Below are positions 32,761 to 43,800 of a DNA stretch of 64,000 bases, piece after piece. The position numbers and the translations under genes are program-made. A model generated the notes under the pieces. It searched no databases, was not told the DNA's origin, and saw only the letters and a list, made by a program, of their open reading frames with translations. This stretch comes from Strongylocentrotus purpuratus (taxonomy: Eukaryota; Echinodermata; Echinoidea; Camarodonta; Strongylocentrotidae): contig NW_022145610.1 in assembly GCF_000002235.5 (NCBI RefSeq), positions 35,138,266-35,202,265 on the forward strand. The letters are read 5' to 3'. Positions within the stretch are counted from its first letter, which is position 1. Each line of letters opens with the position of its first letter.

Positions 32761-33311
32761 TCCATAATGTACATGTATCATGTACATGAACATGGATATA
32801 TTTATTGTCTAATCAGGCTGGATTAAAATTACCACAATGGAAAGCAAGGAACAGAAAATAAAATCAAAATTATTATATATGTTGCACCTGCCCTTTTCAC
32901 TAGGAATATTTATGGTGACCGCTATAGGTCTTATCCCCAATCAAAAGTTTCACCCTGGAGATTGGAGAGAGAGAGAATACTGTCTCTAACCCTTGTGGTT
33001 TGCGGCTATGGCTCTCATCTTCAATACAACAATAAATCAGAATCCTTGCCACCATTTCAATTTAGAATAATTTCACCCATTTCCTAGCAATTGTCTAGAA
33101 AACAGAACAGAGAACTTGGATTATTGTACCTCGGGGCTTATTGCAGACCTCGAATTTTGACCGGAAGCTGCCTCTTGGTTTCCGGAAACCAATCCTTATG
33201 GTAATGGCTCAATACTCATGCTAGTTTCCTTGTTTCATTTTCATCTTTGTGTAATGAAAACATTGAACTTTTAACAGTTTTTTTCACATTGCTTGTTTAT
33301 ATATTAATGTT

Positions 33312-33600
33312 ATTATTTATGTAAGTACTCATAAGGAAATGTACTATTTTGAAGTTGAACTCGGTTGATAAAAAACTTGTACGATTCCAATGTACTTGAA
33401 ATATAGAAATAAACAGTTTTTACTGATTCCATCTTAAACCATTTTGAATTTGAATTTTTGAACAAATGGCATTGAATAATCCTAAGGAAATGCACTTATT
33501 TAAACTTTGAACCTTGAACTCAGGTGCTTCAGAACATGCACTTCTACAGATCATTTTGAATTTAAAAGTTTCTTACTCATTCCATTTTCAATCATTTTGG
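33312..33600. repeat. Diverged tandem duplication of about 150 bp
   Basis: AAGGAAATGYACTWWTTT, TTGAACTC, CATTTTGAATTT and TTACTSATTCCATYTT occur in the same order in two adjacent blocks (about 33335-33450 and 33483-33597). It is too decayed to name. Confidence 0.55.
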
Positions 33601-35099
33601 AGCCCACCGATCAATCTTTTTTAACTGCCAATGTAATATGCTTGTTCAAATCAATCAAGTCCCTGTCAATCAGCCAGTAATGTAGTGTTTACATAGCCAC
33701 TTGTAAGGAAATTTATGCAGACTATATAATAATTGGGCAGTGCACACAAGTTAGACATCAATCATAGGGGATCAGGTTCTTTGTGGGGGTACATGTATGT
33801 TTGCAGAAACTGAACAGTATTGAGAGACTCAAAGTAATGTATTATGTTGTGCCTGTACTGTAGTCGGAGGTAACTCTGAACTTCCTATTCAAAAGTATAT
33901 ATGCTAGTTGTTAGAAGCGAGGCACTATGCTAAATTTGTTTACAGAATTGAAAGAAGTAGGCCTTGAAATGATTAGTCCAAGCTAATGCTTGATTGGTAG
34001 TTTGAGCAGGGAGGTGACTGGTTTGAGGTATTTCATGTTTTTTGTTCAATGATTTTTATCTTTATCTTTGAAAATGAATAAATCTGCCTATTCATGATTC
34101 ATCCATGCTAATACTTGTAAGTGGGAGGCACTCCATGCACACCTATGGGCATTTAGCCATGAAAACAAAGGAAGGGGGAACACAATCATGAAGGACACCA
34201 AATAAACTATCAGTGACCCCATACAACTTCCACTACCATGACCTCAGACTGACCTCAGATGACCTTATGACCTTGTGGCGGCTCAAGCAATCATCACACT
34301 GAACCCAAAACACATGTTGGTTGGTGAGCTGTGGTTTTAGAATTAGCTAAACATAGACCTGAATTTAAAGTCCTTCATGACATATTTTTTTAAAGAAGAT
34401 GAACTTGTGTTGTCAACACAAGCCTTATTTAGAGTGAACACTGGGTACAAAGAAGACCCAGATATTTCCATTAATTGTTACTATCTCTTGTATTATTGCA
34501 AGCAATATGTGAACTTATTGTCTGTTCAAGGATATAAGATGATTTAGATACATGTATTTTCACCAGGAAAGAAAAACTAAAAATCATTGCAAAGTATATC
34601 ATAAGCTTTTGTAACACTGCATTGTCCTTGAAGTTGAAGTGTATATACAAATTATGCCATCCTTACTTTTTCTACATAGTACAAGGTCTTATGGGGGGGG
34701 GGGGGGGGGGGTCGGAGAGATCATTTCCACTTTTTCTTGTTCGCAGCATTTCAATTGAAATTCTTCATTCCACTCATTTTGTGATATAGCTTGCAAGGTG
34801 TGAAGGATTTCATTTGGAAGATCACCTATCCTATCTTGTTTGTGTCCCACTTTTGAGACAGAGCAATCCATCTCCAAGAAATTGAGAAATGACACCAGTC
34901 TGGATTTCAATCTCAGTTCAGAGTGCACTCCCCAATAGGGTCAAACCAAAGCTTATCTTTACCCTCCACTTGCACAATGTTCTGTACCAAGGAGCTTCAA
35001 AAAACATGATGCAGCTATCATGTTTAAAGGGCCCCCTTAGTTTGTTCCATGCATTGAGTTTGATGCTTTTTGTTTTTATACTTGACTGCTAAGAAAGTG
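33601..35099. other. No gene recognised; 20-G run at 34693
   Basis: Intronic AT-rich DNA apart from a poly(G) run at 34693-34712. Confidence 0.5.
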
Positions 35100-35268
35100 T
35101 GTGTATGCTTAACACTTTGTAAGTAAGCAATCAGGTGACTGACATCAAGGGACATGGTAATGCGAAATAATGAATTACCAAAAGACACTAGCACATTAAC
35201 TTGCTTAAATGAACCCAGGACCTCCCAGTTCCAGTTACAAGACCATTACTCTACAAATGAGCCATATT
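35100..35268 (-). mobile_element. tRNA-derived SINE (tRNA-Thr-like head)
   Basis: On the minus strand ATGGCTCATTTGTAGAGTAA, then GGTCTTGTAACTGG (TGT anticodon position), then GGTCCTGGGTTCATTT, closely follow a tRNA-Thr layout with an extra loop insertion. The body follows leftward with CACTTTGTAAGTAAGC. It is degenerate, so a SINE head rather than a tRNA gene. Confidence 0.65.
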
Positions 35269-35289
35269 AAAAAAAACACAACTTGTGGA

Positions 35290-35409
35290 TATTTCTACTA
35301 CCATTTTTGATTCCCTCTTTTTTCACCATCAATCCTTTTTTTTCTCCTCGTCCTCATCCTAGTCCTCTTCCTCTTCCTTGTCATTGTCCTCCTCTACCTG
35401 TCACCCCTG

Positions 35410-35442
<33 letters not shown>

Positions 35443-35820
35443 TCCCTATTCCACCCCTCTACTTACCTTCCTCCCTTTCTCTCTCTCCTTCATCCTTATC
35501 CTTTTCTTCCGCATCCTCTTTCTCTTGCTTTCATTCCTCTGCTCCTAAGTTCTTTCCCTCTCTCTTTACCTCCCTCCTCTTCTCTTCTACTCTCCATCCT
35601 TTCCTTCCTCTTAGAGTCTGACCTCTTTTCCTCCTCAATCTCTGTCTATCCTTCTCCTTCACCACCCTCTATTCCCATCCTCTCTACCGCTCCTCCCCTT
35701 CCCCTCCTTCCCTCCTCCCCACCCCTTCCCTTTCACCCCTTCACCTCTTTCCCTTCACCTCTTCCCCTTCCTTTTCTTTTGCTTCCTACTTTTTACCTTC
35801 CTGCTTCCTACCTTCCTCAT
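35290..35820. repeat. CT/CCT-rich tract
   Basis: About 500 bp of mostly pyrimidine including (CT)n at 35411-35442. Pro/Ser/Leu frames are artefacts. Confidence 0.92.
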
Positions 35821-36390
35821 GTTTGATGGTACTAGACTGTAGAGCACTTCTCCCCCTTGAGGACTCTGGGGCCTTGAACCCTCGACCTGCAGACAGAACA
35901 TAAACAAGGTGAACTTCTTCAGCACAGGAAGTCACTTGCCTTGCCTCCATCTCCTAGAGAAGTAATTAGGTCAATGACCCCAAGTGACCTCTCAGGGAGG
36001 AATGGAAGGACATGTGGTCTGTTTTGGTGAATTACTTCCTCTGATAATTATAGATGTACTTTCACCACCTCAATATTGTATCCCTCCCAACCCCTTTAAA
36101 GGTACTTTGTCCCATTTGCAGCAATCATAAAATTCTGTATAACTTTACAGGAATGAATATGTCATGTATGTCCTGTCTGTGAAATTTAAATGTTAGCACT
36201 TAGCAGTGTCTTATTATTCAAATTATGCAAGGAAGCCTGTTTACTTTTTAGACTTCACTGTCAGACACTATTGAGTGACCGACTGTGTACAACAGAAAAC
36301 CCAATTATCAATATTTGTCTGGGGGGGGGGGGGGGATCTTTGCTGAAGTGTGTCTTACATGGCATCCTCTTTCACATAATATGATACAAT
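35821..36390. other. No gene recognised
   Basis: Unique DNA with a 15-G run at 36321. Confidence 0.5.
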
Positions 36391-36784
36391 TTAAAGATGA
36401 AGTTGAGTTCTGGTCATGCGATTGCATTGTGAAAGAAACGGTGTGGAATCGACCAGAAAAGGTTGATCATCTATAGCATATAAGAATTTGTGTGTTTTGC
36501 AAGGTTCTGGAATCATTAAAATGATAAGAAATTTGGCCAAGTCTTGGTAAAGTTACAAACACTGTACACAGAAAGATGTATATGGGACTACCCAACACGT
36601 GGCGTAAAAATCCTACCCCGAGTTTTATGATGTTACATGACATATTTAGAACATGAAGGCATTTGAAGAGCCATGCTTTTCAGGGAACATATCTTATCTG
36701 ATGTTCTTCCACACTTGCATAATACGAATGATAACGCTCGCAAGTTATTTTTCACCTCTTCCCAGAACTCAACCTTCTCTTTAA
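36391..36784 (+). mobile_element. TTAA-ended MITE, copy E (variant ends)
   Basis: The ends are TTAAAGATGAAGTTGAGTTC and GAACTCAACCTTCTCTTTAA instead of the TTAAAGGTAAAGACC arm, yet the left body (CGATTGCATTGTGAAAGAAA, GTTCTGGAATCATTAAAATG, ACACAGAAAGATGTATATGG) is that of copies B and F. The right half is unrelated to theirs. It is a second subfamily sharing half of its body with the first. Confidence 0.85.
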
Positions 36785-37009
36785 GTGAAATTGTGCCATC
36801 AAATTTTTAGAAGGGCTGTATAACATCAAAAAACGTGGTAGGGAATTGTTGTGCACTGCCATGACCAAACAAAGAGCCTTTTCTCACCACCCAATAAGAC
36901 CAGCAACCCCACAGAGTGCTCCAGCAAGCGGCAATGTTTGTTTTCTCATGTATTGTAGCATACAAATTTTACTTTAGGGTTGTTTTATTCCCAGTGATGT
37001 ATTTGAGCG

Positions 37010-37110
37010 CTAAAAATCGGCTCACAGATTGAAAGATAAACAGATTTATAGACATACAGACAGACAGACATACAGACAGACAGATGGGCGAGCAGATAGA
37101 AATAATTACA
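37010..37110. repeat. CAGA microsatellite
   Basis: Interrupted (CAGA)n and CATACAGACAGACAGA repeats. Confidence 0.85.
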
Positions 37111-37637
37111 GACAGACATATAAATATTGATACAACATGTAGATATGTGGTGATACATGTGGCCTGCCCATGATAGAAATGTGCATGGATAGAACTATAG
37201 AAGGCTTACATGAAATTGTGGCAGATGTAGGGCTTTAAATTCCATTTATTATTTCTATTGATTCGAGCACAGCCCTTTTTAGGCTTTTAAGAAAAATGTG
37301 AAGACATACAGTGAGCCCGTATTTGTATCATAAACCCTCTGTTCATTATAATTGGTAACCTACCGGTATATCTTTTAGCAAACTTTATGATCAGTTACCC
37401 ATCATCACTCATGCAAATGGAGGGATCTATTTCTCCTAAAAGAACTGCTTTTGCAACTGACTTTGCATCCAAAAGAAATTAAGTTCCTTGACCCCCTTTA
37501 AAAGTGCTGGTTGCAATAAAAAGGTTGTTTCGGTTACTCATTGAATCAGTGACCTCATTTATGCAATAGGATTACTGCAATTATCATTGTTTTCCCCTCG
37601 AGCCTTGAGGACAGCGGGCAAGATGGACAATTTGTAC
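37111..37637. other. No gene recognised
   Basis: AT-rich intronic DNA. Confidence 0.5.
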
Positions 37638-37703
37638 TGTTGAGAGCCAGAAGGGCATTGATCTGTGTTGATGGGTATGAGCTAATGCCTTTCTGGCCCT
37701 CAG
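37638..37703. repeat. Dispersed short hairpin, copy 2
   Basis: CTGTTGAGAGCCAGAAGGGC against GCCTTTCTGGCCCTCAGCA with a loop of about 25 nt. Same family as 21271. Confidence 0.85.
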
Positions 37704-39945
37704 CATGTAGATGTTAGATGAAACCATAGCCTCCAAGCACTAAATTACAACCATTACAGGACATTATCAAGTCTTTGTCAATATTGGTAACTGCTAGGCT
37801 TCAAATACAGTCCTTAATTCAAACTTTTATTAAAAAAATAAAACTTTGCTTCAAATATTGAATGGGAGAGCTGTATAGCTTGCCCTAGAATAATAGGAAA
37901 ATGTATTTCTATGTTTATTTCTTCCCTAATTTTTTAAATTTTTGCTAAAGACAACTGTAGTTCTTTTTATTTTGTAGAAGTATCAAAATGAAATCTGAAG
38001 TATGAAGACTAATTTCATGTGGACTTTCGGAATAAAGAGTAAACAATGACTCATAAGATTGGTTCTGATTAACATATTAGGACACGCCTTTTAGTGCTTG
38101 CCTTTGAAGGACAGTGTCAATTATTAAATGCAAACTTTATTGTGCTGTCCTTAATTGTTGCTTCTCGAGGCAGAATAGAACTTAAGCATATACCATTCAC
38201 ACAACATTGATCATAAGGAACTGATTTTGTGTACTATTTCCTTTAAAACCACAAACTGTTTCCTTTAAAACCACAAATTTGACAATTTGTATGTTTTGTC
38301 CACTCAGTAAGGATATCTCTGTGATGACAAACAATGCTAAGAAGAAGGAAAAAAAAGATCACAATTTTATTAAGCTCTTCCTGTTTGCAATGGCTTAGCT
38401 CTGACCTTGACTTTGTGTTGCCACAGTGTTGCCAAATATTGCCTCTTTGTTCAACCGCCCTTTAAAATAGTTATGATGTAAAAGTGTTATTCTGCACTCT
38501 GCATGGTATCATGAATATTCATTAATCATCCAGCACAGACTATCCTGTTTACAGTCACGGTGTGGGATATGAGGCCCCTCCCACATTTTAGGTAGCAGTA
38601 TCCAGTGCATGCACCAGATAGGCAACTTATGAATATTCATAGCAAGAAACCCTCCAATGAGTGTTTTGCTGTCACTCTTTGTTGTACAGGCCAGGAGCAA
38701 GTTCCTTGTTTACATTCATACCTTATACATATTCATGAATGGGATTATAATGAGAGCCCCTAAGGGGGAGATAAGCATTCAGTTTTATACTAGGTGTTTA
38801 TATCGCTGTGAAATAGGCTTACTCTGGTAGTCTGGTACTCTAAAAATGCAAACAACAAAACCTCTAAGGTAAATAATTTAGCTGTAACCATCCTGGTCGA
38901 TAGAGATTTCACCCATCTCCCTATAAAACATACATGCTAGAAGCTCAACTTCAAACGACACAGACAGGTGTAATAAGTTATCCATGGTGGGCTAAACGGG
39001 GTCTGCCAAAACCGTTGGGAAGAGCACGCTCCAACCCATTTAACCCTGGCTGTGAACTTGAACCAGAGCTTAGAACATTCGCGACACACCGACGACTATG
39101 ACGACTCACCCATCGTGAAGAGTTGCACGGCTGACTCTCTCCCTGGCACACTGGCACACTGGCACACAGCACTGATTGCAGTCAGTCGTCTGTTCCCGGA
39201 CTTTAACCGGCACTTTTGTTGTCATCTTTGTGACACTGATGGGGATCTGTTTATGAGCGTGTCAGTATACTATTTGGTACCCATTGAGGAAGTATCAGGC
39301 TTATGTTGCTCCGTCTCTCTCTCTCCCTCTTTGTGTTTATCTCGCTCTTAGGAGGCTTCCCTTACATCCAGTTTTCATTATGATTAATCATCAACAATTA
39401 GCTAGAATGACCTCTTGATTTGGAGTACTCAAGGACCAGACTTTTTAAAGCAACTCCAAGCTTCTTAGTCGTCGACAACACAATTTAGCAGCCATTATGA
39501 GATTTTAATTTTGACAAATTACCTTGGTTCTTGCTGCATTTTGCTAATGATTTGCGACTCATCTTGCCTTGTTAGTTGTCAATGGATTTCTTACAATTGA
39601 TGATTGTGTGCAGTGACATCTAGCCTTTTACATCATCTTGGAATTTATACCTTGGAAAAAAGTTGAAAAACGAGTCAAGGATCTTTCTTCACAGAGCATC
39701 CCCAAATTTGACGCAAATAGCAGAATCTGTTTCGAAGTGAGCTATCTTTTCCCTCCGAGGGTGCATCCCCTAAAATCGACGGGAACAGCAGACACTGTCA
39801 AATTGAGCCATTTTTTTCTCTCTCTTGGCTGATTTTCCTAAAGTGTCATGAGAAAGGTAGCCTGATTTGAGGCAATTTGCTCGATTGAAATTGGATAGGA
39901 CCCATCCAATCGTTTACCGAGAATTGATCTCCATCGATCATCGTC
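37704..39945. other. Mostly unique DNA; GC-richer patch at 38940-39350
   Basis: TTTCCTTTAAAACCACAAA is tandemly duplicated near 38237-38279. The 38940-39350 patch is richer in GC and CpG, with a CTGGCACA triplication near 39151-39170, and holds a 99-codon frame without recognisable domains. It might be a promoter or enhancer region for the start at 39946, but nothing proves this. CCAAT and its complement ATTGG lie at 39905-39909 and 39889-39893. Confidence 0.4.
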
Positions 39946-40057
39946 ATGTACGCCAACGGTACTATGACACTGGGGAGGGTGAGAGCTAGGCCCATGCACA
40001 CCCAGACACAGTACAGCACCTATATACCGTCCAATCCTCCGCCGCAACCAGTATATG
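39946..40057 (+). CDS. Alternative first coding exon B of SAM-domain gene
   Basis: After an in-frame TGA at 39925, an ATG opens 37 codons: MYANGTMTLGRVRARPMH, TQTQYSTYIPSNPPPQ, PVY plus one base, ending TATG|GTAAGA. It is phase 1, so it joins 53795 to read ...PVYGSPTRMAFHLEIDVW. Codon use and GC content are clearly higher than in the surroundings. The N-terminus is basic and the end is proline-rich; no signal peptide is seen. With exon A it offers two alternative N-termini before the SAM domain, presumably from two promoters. Its intron would be 13.7 kb. No database match could be made. Confidence 0.6.
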
Positions 40058-40089
40058 GTAAGAATTTACACTAGCAAGCAGCTCATGTT

Positions 40090-40162
40090 TGGAGCCAGAA
40101 GGGCATTTAATAGCTCACATCATGTTCATACAGCAGGAGTAAATGCTCTTCTTGCTCTTTAA
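40090..40162. repeat. Dispersed short hairpin, copy 7 (decayed)
   Basis: GTTTGGAGCCAGAAGGGCAT... against ...ATGCTCTTCTTGCTCTTT. It sits 33 bp after the donor of exon B. Confidence 0.6.
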
Positions 40163-41164
40163 TAACAGACATCATTATTTTAGAAAAAACAAATCTAAAA
40201 TTAGTAATCCCCACAAAGCCTGTTTGATTCATTAATTTGAATCAGAACCTAATCGTGTGATCGGTAGTCATGTATTCAGTAATATCATTTCATTCAGTTT
40301 TCATATGAGGCCATTAGTATTAAATTAATATTGTAAATGAATCAATTTAAATTTCACCTTTCCATGAAAGATATCACTTTTCAGTGAGTGGAGGGAGGAG
40401 ACCCAGGAATAAGGGAAAATGAAGGAATCTACAGCTGTATAGTGCTTTGTAGAAGATATATAAGAGGTATTTTTTAAACATGAAATTAGTATTCTTCAAA
40501 ACTTTACATTAAAATCTAGTACCCAGGTCAGGTCATGCATCGGCTGATTGTCACGATGAGAGATTAGTTCCTTATCACATCAGGAAAATGATGAAACAAA
40601 ACAAAATTGTTGGAAAGCAGTATTATTTATTTTACAGACAGTTAGCAGATTCATGTCATATCCTATCCTATTTTCATTTACAAAATCAATAATGCCCACA
40701 AAGCCTTTTGAATTCATTAATTTGATTAAAGACCTATTCAGCTGATTGAAAAAATGCCCAGAGAGTTAATCAATTGTTTCTAGGGCACTAGGTAACTTCC
40801 AAGATTGAAAAGATTGCTTCAGTTCACTAAATCGTTAGCTTTCCATTTCTGTGACAGAGTCGACTTGAAGATGCTTGGGATATTTGTACACCTGTCCTGC
40901 TGTGTTATGCAAACAAAGTCAGAAACAAAAAAACCTCTTGCTCTCTCTCTCAACACCGCTTCTTCCTAAGTTGCTTTAGCAAGGGTTCCATTGCAAGAAT
41001 GGCCATAAGACAAATCAATATATTCAAATTTATTCAATTCTTTTGAGAGGATAGAAGTTGGTTATGCCTTGGGCAAGAGATGAAATGAAGGAATTAATTT
41101 GTCAAGAGCATTTTATCAAATGCCAGTATTCTGTAGACATCTGTCTGAAAATACAAATGTCGCT
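40163..41164. other. No gene recognised
   Basis: AT-rich intronic DNA. CCCACAAAGCCTKTTTGATTC with ATTAATTTGA occurs twice (near 40209 and 40694), a diverged dispersed duplication. Confidence 0.5.
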
Positions 41165-41328
41165 TTGGGGGATTCAGAAGCTTTGAGATACAGCATTTTG
41201 TTCTATGTTGTTACCTCCTTGTGTATTGAACATAACTCTAATATTTTTAAAGCACTCAGAGACATTTGTAATTTTTGTATTAAGCGCTATATACAAATTA
41301 AATATTATTATTATTATTATTATTTTTC
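41165..41328 (+). mobile_element. LINE or SINE 3' end with ATT tail
   Basis: AAAGCACTCAGAGACATTTG, TAATTTTTGTATTAAGCGCT, ATATACAAATTAAA and then (TAT)n. The AAGCGCTATATA-(ATT)n ending is very common for marine invertebrate retroposons. The tail abuts a hairpin copy. Confidence 0.7.
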
Positions 41329-41333
41329 TCAAT

Positions 41334-41411
41334 CATCTGTTGAGAGCCAGAAGGGTGTTTTAAACCCTCCATCAGATGACATGAGTTAATGCCATTTTGA
41401 CTGTGAGCAGA
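41334..41411. repeat. Dispersed short hairpin, copy 3
   Basis: ATCTGTTGAGAGCCAGAAGG against GCCATTTTGACTGTGAGCAG. The right arm has drifted, and an inner CATCAGATGACATGAGT lies in the loop. Confidence 0.8.
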
Positions 41412-42195
41412 CAGTTGGATGACTAGAATGGAGGAAGCCTTATGCCAAGTGAATACAGATTTCACTTCTTGGGATTCAACTTAATTGTCAGTTACAACTG
41501 ATTATTGTTTAGTCAAGGAGTTACTACAATGTTTTGTCAATGTTTGAAGAATGAACTTACAAATCTCCTTCGGTTATTTTGAAAATCAAATTAATAGTTA
41601 AGTTTCATTCTTAATGAAGCAATCAAATAGATGTTTTCTTTTAATTTAAATGAGGACCTAATATATAAAAGGACCTGATTCAACATGAAATATCTAGATT
41701 AATCTGTATTGCTCCTGATTTATCCAGATTTGTCCAGTTAGATCTAGGTTTTCTGTGAATATTCACTTCAAATGAGTTGTTTGGTGCTGTTTTTATGTAC
41801 CTGGCAAAATGTTTTTTTGCCTGTCTCATTTTTCCTTTTTTCTTGGGTGCATAGGGACTTTCTCTACAACCTTCATTTATCATTTAAATTGTTGATAAAT
41901 AAATCATTTTTGTTACTCTTTGATCCCTGTTGCACTATTAAAAATTCACACCAGACTTTCAGAGACTGCTTAATTTCTTATGCAACTTAACACTTAAATT
42001 TGAAATGGACATTGGTATCTTCAATCTCTTTTGTCAAAGCAAGGAGTTACCGGTATACATTTATAACTCCTTGGTCAAAGTGATCCTAAGACTGCTTCTA
42101 TTTGGGTACTATAATGCAAAGTACTTTTCCGCTGCATTTAGCTCATCGCTGCATGCATGTGTGCAATAATAAGGTCATCACAGCTCAGAATGTCC

Positions 42196-42453
42196 ACAAA
42201 TAGAAAGCTGTCCTTCAAACTTGTCTAGGGTCAGTTTCGTTATGGGGCCAAAAATAAATGAAGGGGGGGGGGGGGGAGAGTGGATGGCTTGGGGCCTCTG
42301 GTTTGCGATTTGGGACAGATGTAACACCAGTTTGGGGACACTTCAGGGATGTTTTCAGGCTATCTTGTAGATTGTTTGTACATCTCTTCAAAGGCCATAA
42401 ATAGAAAGCTGTCCTTCAAACTGTATCAGGTTAGTTTGTCATAGGGGCATAAA
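42196..42453. repeat. Diverged direct duplication, spacing about 200 bp
   Basis: AAATAGAAAGCTGTCCTTCA then AACT.GTCWRGGTYAGTTT and RTWGGGGC occurs at 42199-42249 and again at 42401-42448. Long G runs follow both. Confidence 0.8.
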
Positions 42454-43049
42454 CTACCAGGTAGAGGTGTCGAATTGGGGCTCCCTTTTTTATTGGGGGG
42501 GGGGGGTGGCTTTCAATTATTTTCCAGGTAGTTTTAGGTGGGTCAGGGCCATTTTAGGCATAAACATGAGCCTTGGTCATTCCCATCATCTGGATTTTCA
42601 AGGAAAGTAATGATTTTGTTTTAGGGCTCTTGTTCACAACTGAAATGTGAGGTTCTACATGAAACAACCTATGTACGTAGCATTCCCCCTTTCCATGGGA
42701 TAAATTTGTTGAAAACTCCTTTCTGGCTCCCAAGTGGTACCAACTTGCTCCTTACATTGACTTACGATGTTTGGCCACATTAGACTGAACCAAAGCATTT
42801 ACGCCATGGGGTTCTCAGAAACAAGGAACCCAGAGAAAAAAGAATAGGCAAAATGCAAGAGGAACAGGGGATACATAAAAAATGTCTCAATGCTGAAAAG
42901 GTAATAAAAGAGTGTGGGAAAGAATTCTTGAATCAAAGGAGAGAATGGAGCATTGAAATAGGGTTTATCCAACTACAATGGACCCTGTGCTTCAGGATAT
43001 GTAATGAGATATTTAAAAAAAATTCTAATGTTGCAGAAAAACCACATTA

Positions 43050-43800
43050 AGTTGTGGCTCACATGAATGACAACATTGTAGGCTTTTTGTTCACCCTTTG
43101 TGAGTGCAAAAAGGGGATAAAATGGAGGCCAGAATGTGTGGATTCACTGGCATATCTTTAATAGCCAACTTCTTGCATTTCAAAACATTTTTCTTTTGAA
43201 AATGCAAACATAGACATGAAAAAAATCTCTTTTCAAGCATATTCCCATGTGAGTGTAAAAAGTGGATAATGGCCATTAATAATGCATGTTGATGGCCACT
43301 ATTCCCTTTTGGCACTGAATCTAGATTGTGTGAGTTTGACTGGCATGTCAAAGCAAACTTCTTGCATTTCAAAACATTTTTCAGAAAAAAAATAATGAGT
43401 CACATGAATGCAAACACAGACCATGATAAGCTCTTTTAAAGCATATTTTGTAAGTGCGAAAAGGACATCGGCCATTGATGTATACAGCCATGCCTATTAC
43501 CCCTTTTGTGCCAAGTTGAATGTAAATTGCATGGCAGATCAGAGCAAACTTCCTGCATTTTAAAACATTATTTTGTCTGGATAAATCATTGTGGCTCACA
43601 AACATTCATGATCAGCTCTTGTAAAACATTTCTTCTAGTAGTGGAGAGAGGAAGTAATAGCCATTGAAGAATGGTGATATTTGGCCATTTCAGTCCTTTT
43701 TGTTTGCACCGAGTCAAAAGTTTGAATTGCTTGATAAATCAAAGCAAACTTCCTATATTTCAAACATTTTTCTTCACCCTTTTGATCTTGTAAAGAAAAG
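43050..43800. repeat. Degenerate tandem array, about 195 bp x 4
   Basis: CTTGCATTTCAAAACATTTT or close variants recur near 43170, 43363, 43552 and 43748. GTGGCTCACATGAATG variants, GTGAGTGCAAAAAGGGGAT variants and GGCCATTRATG variants recur in the same order. On the minus strand each unit encodes a similar peptide (KCKKFALTCQ, KCRKFALICH, KYRKFALIYQ), but the units lie in different frames, so a coding role is doubtful. Confidence 0.85.

Noticed and set aside
35150-35268. Functional tRNA-Thr gene
   Set aside because: The anticodon region looks right, but the acceptor stem and T arm do not pair and an extra insertion interrupts the anticodon arm; SINE head preferred.
39052-39351. 99-codon frame upstream of exon B
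   Set aside because: No ATG start, no domain, and it overlaps a GGCACACT triplication; more likely a GC-rich regulatory or untranslated region.
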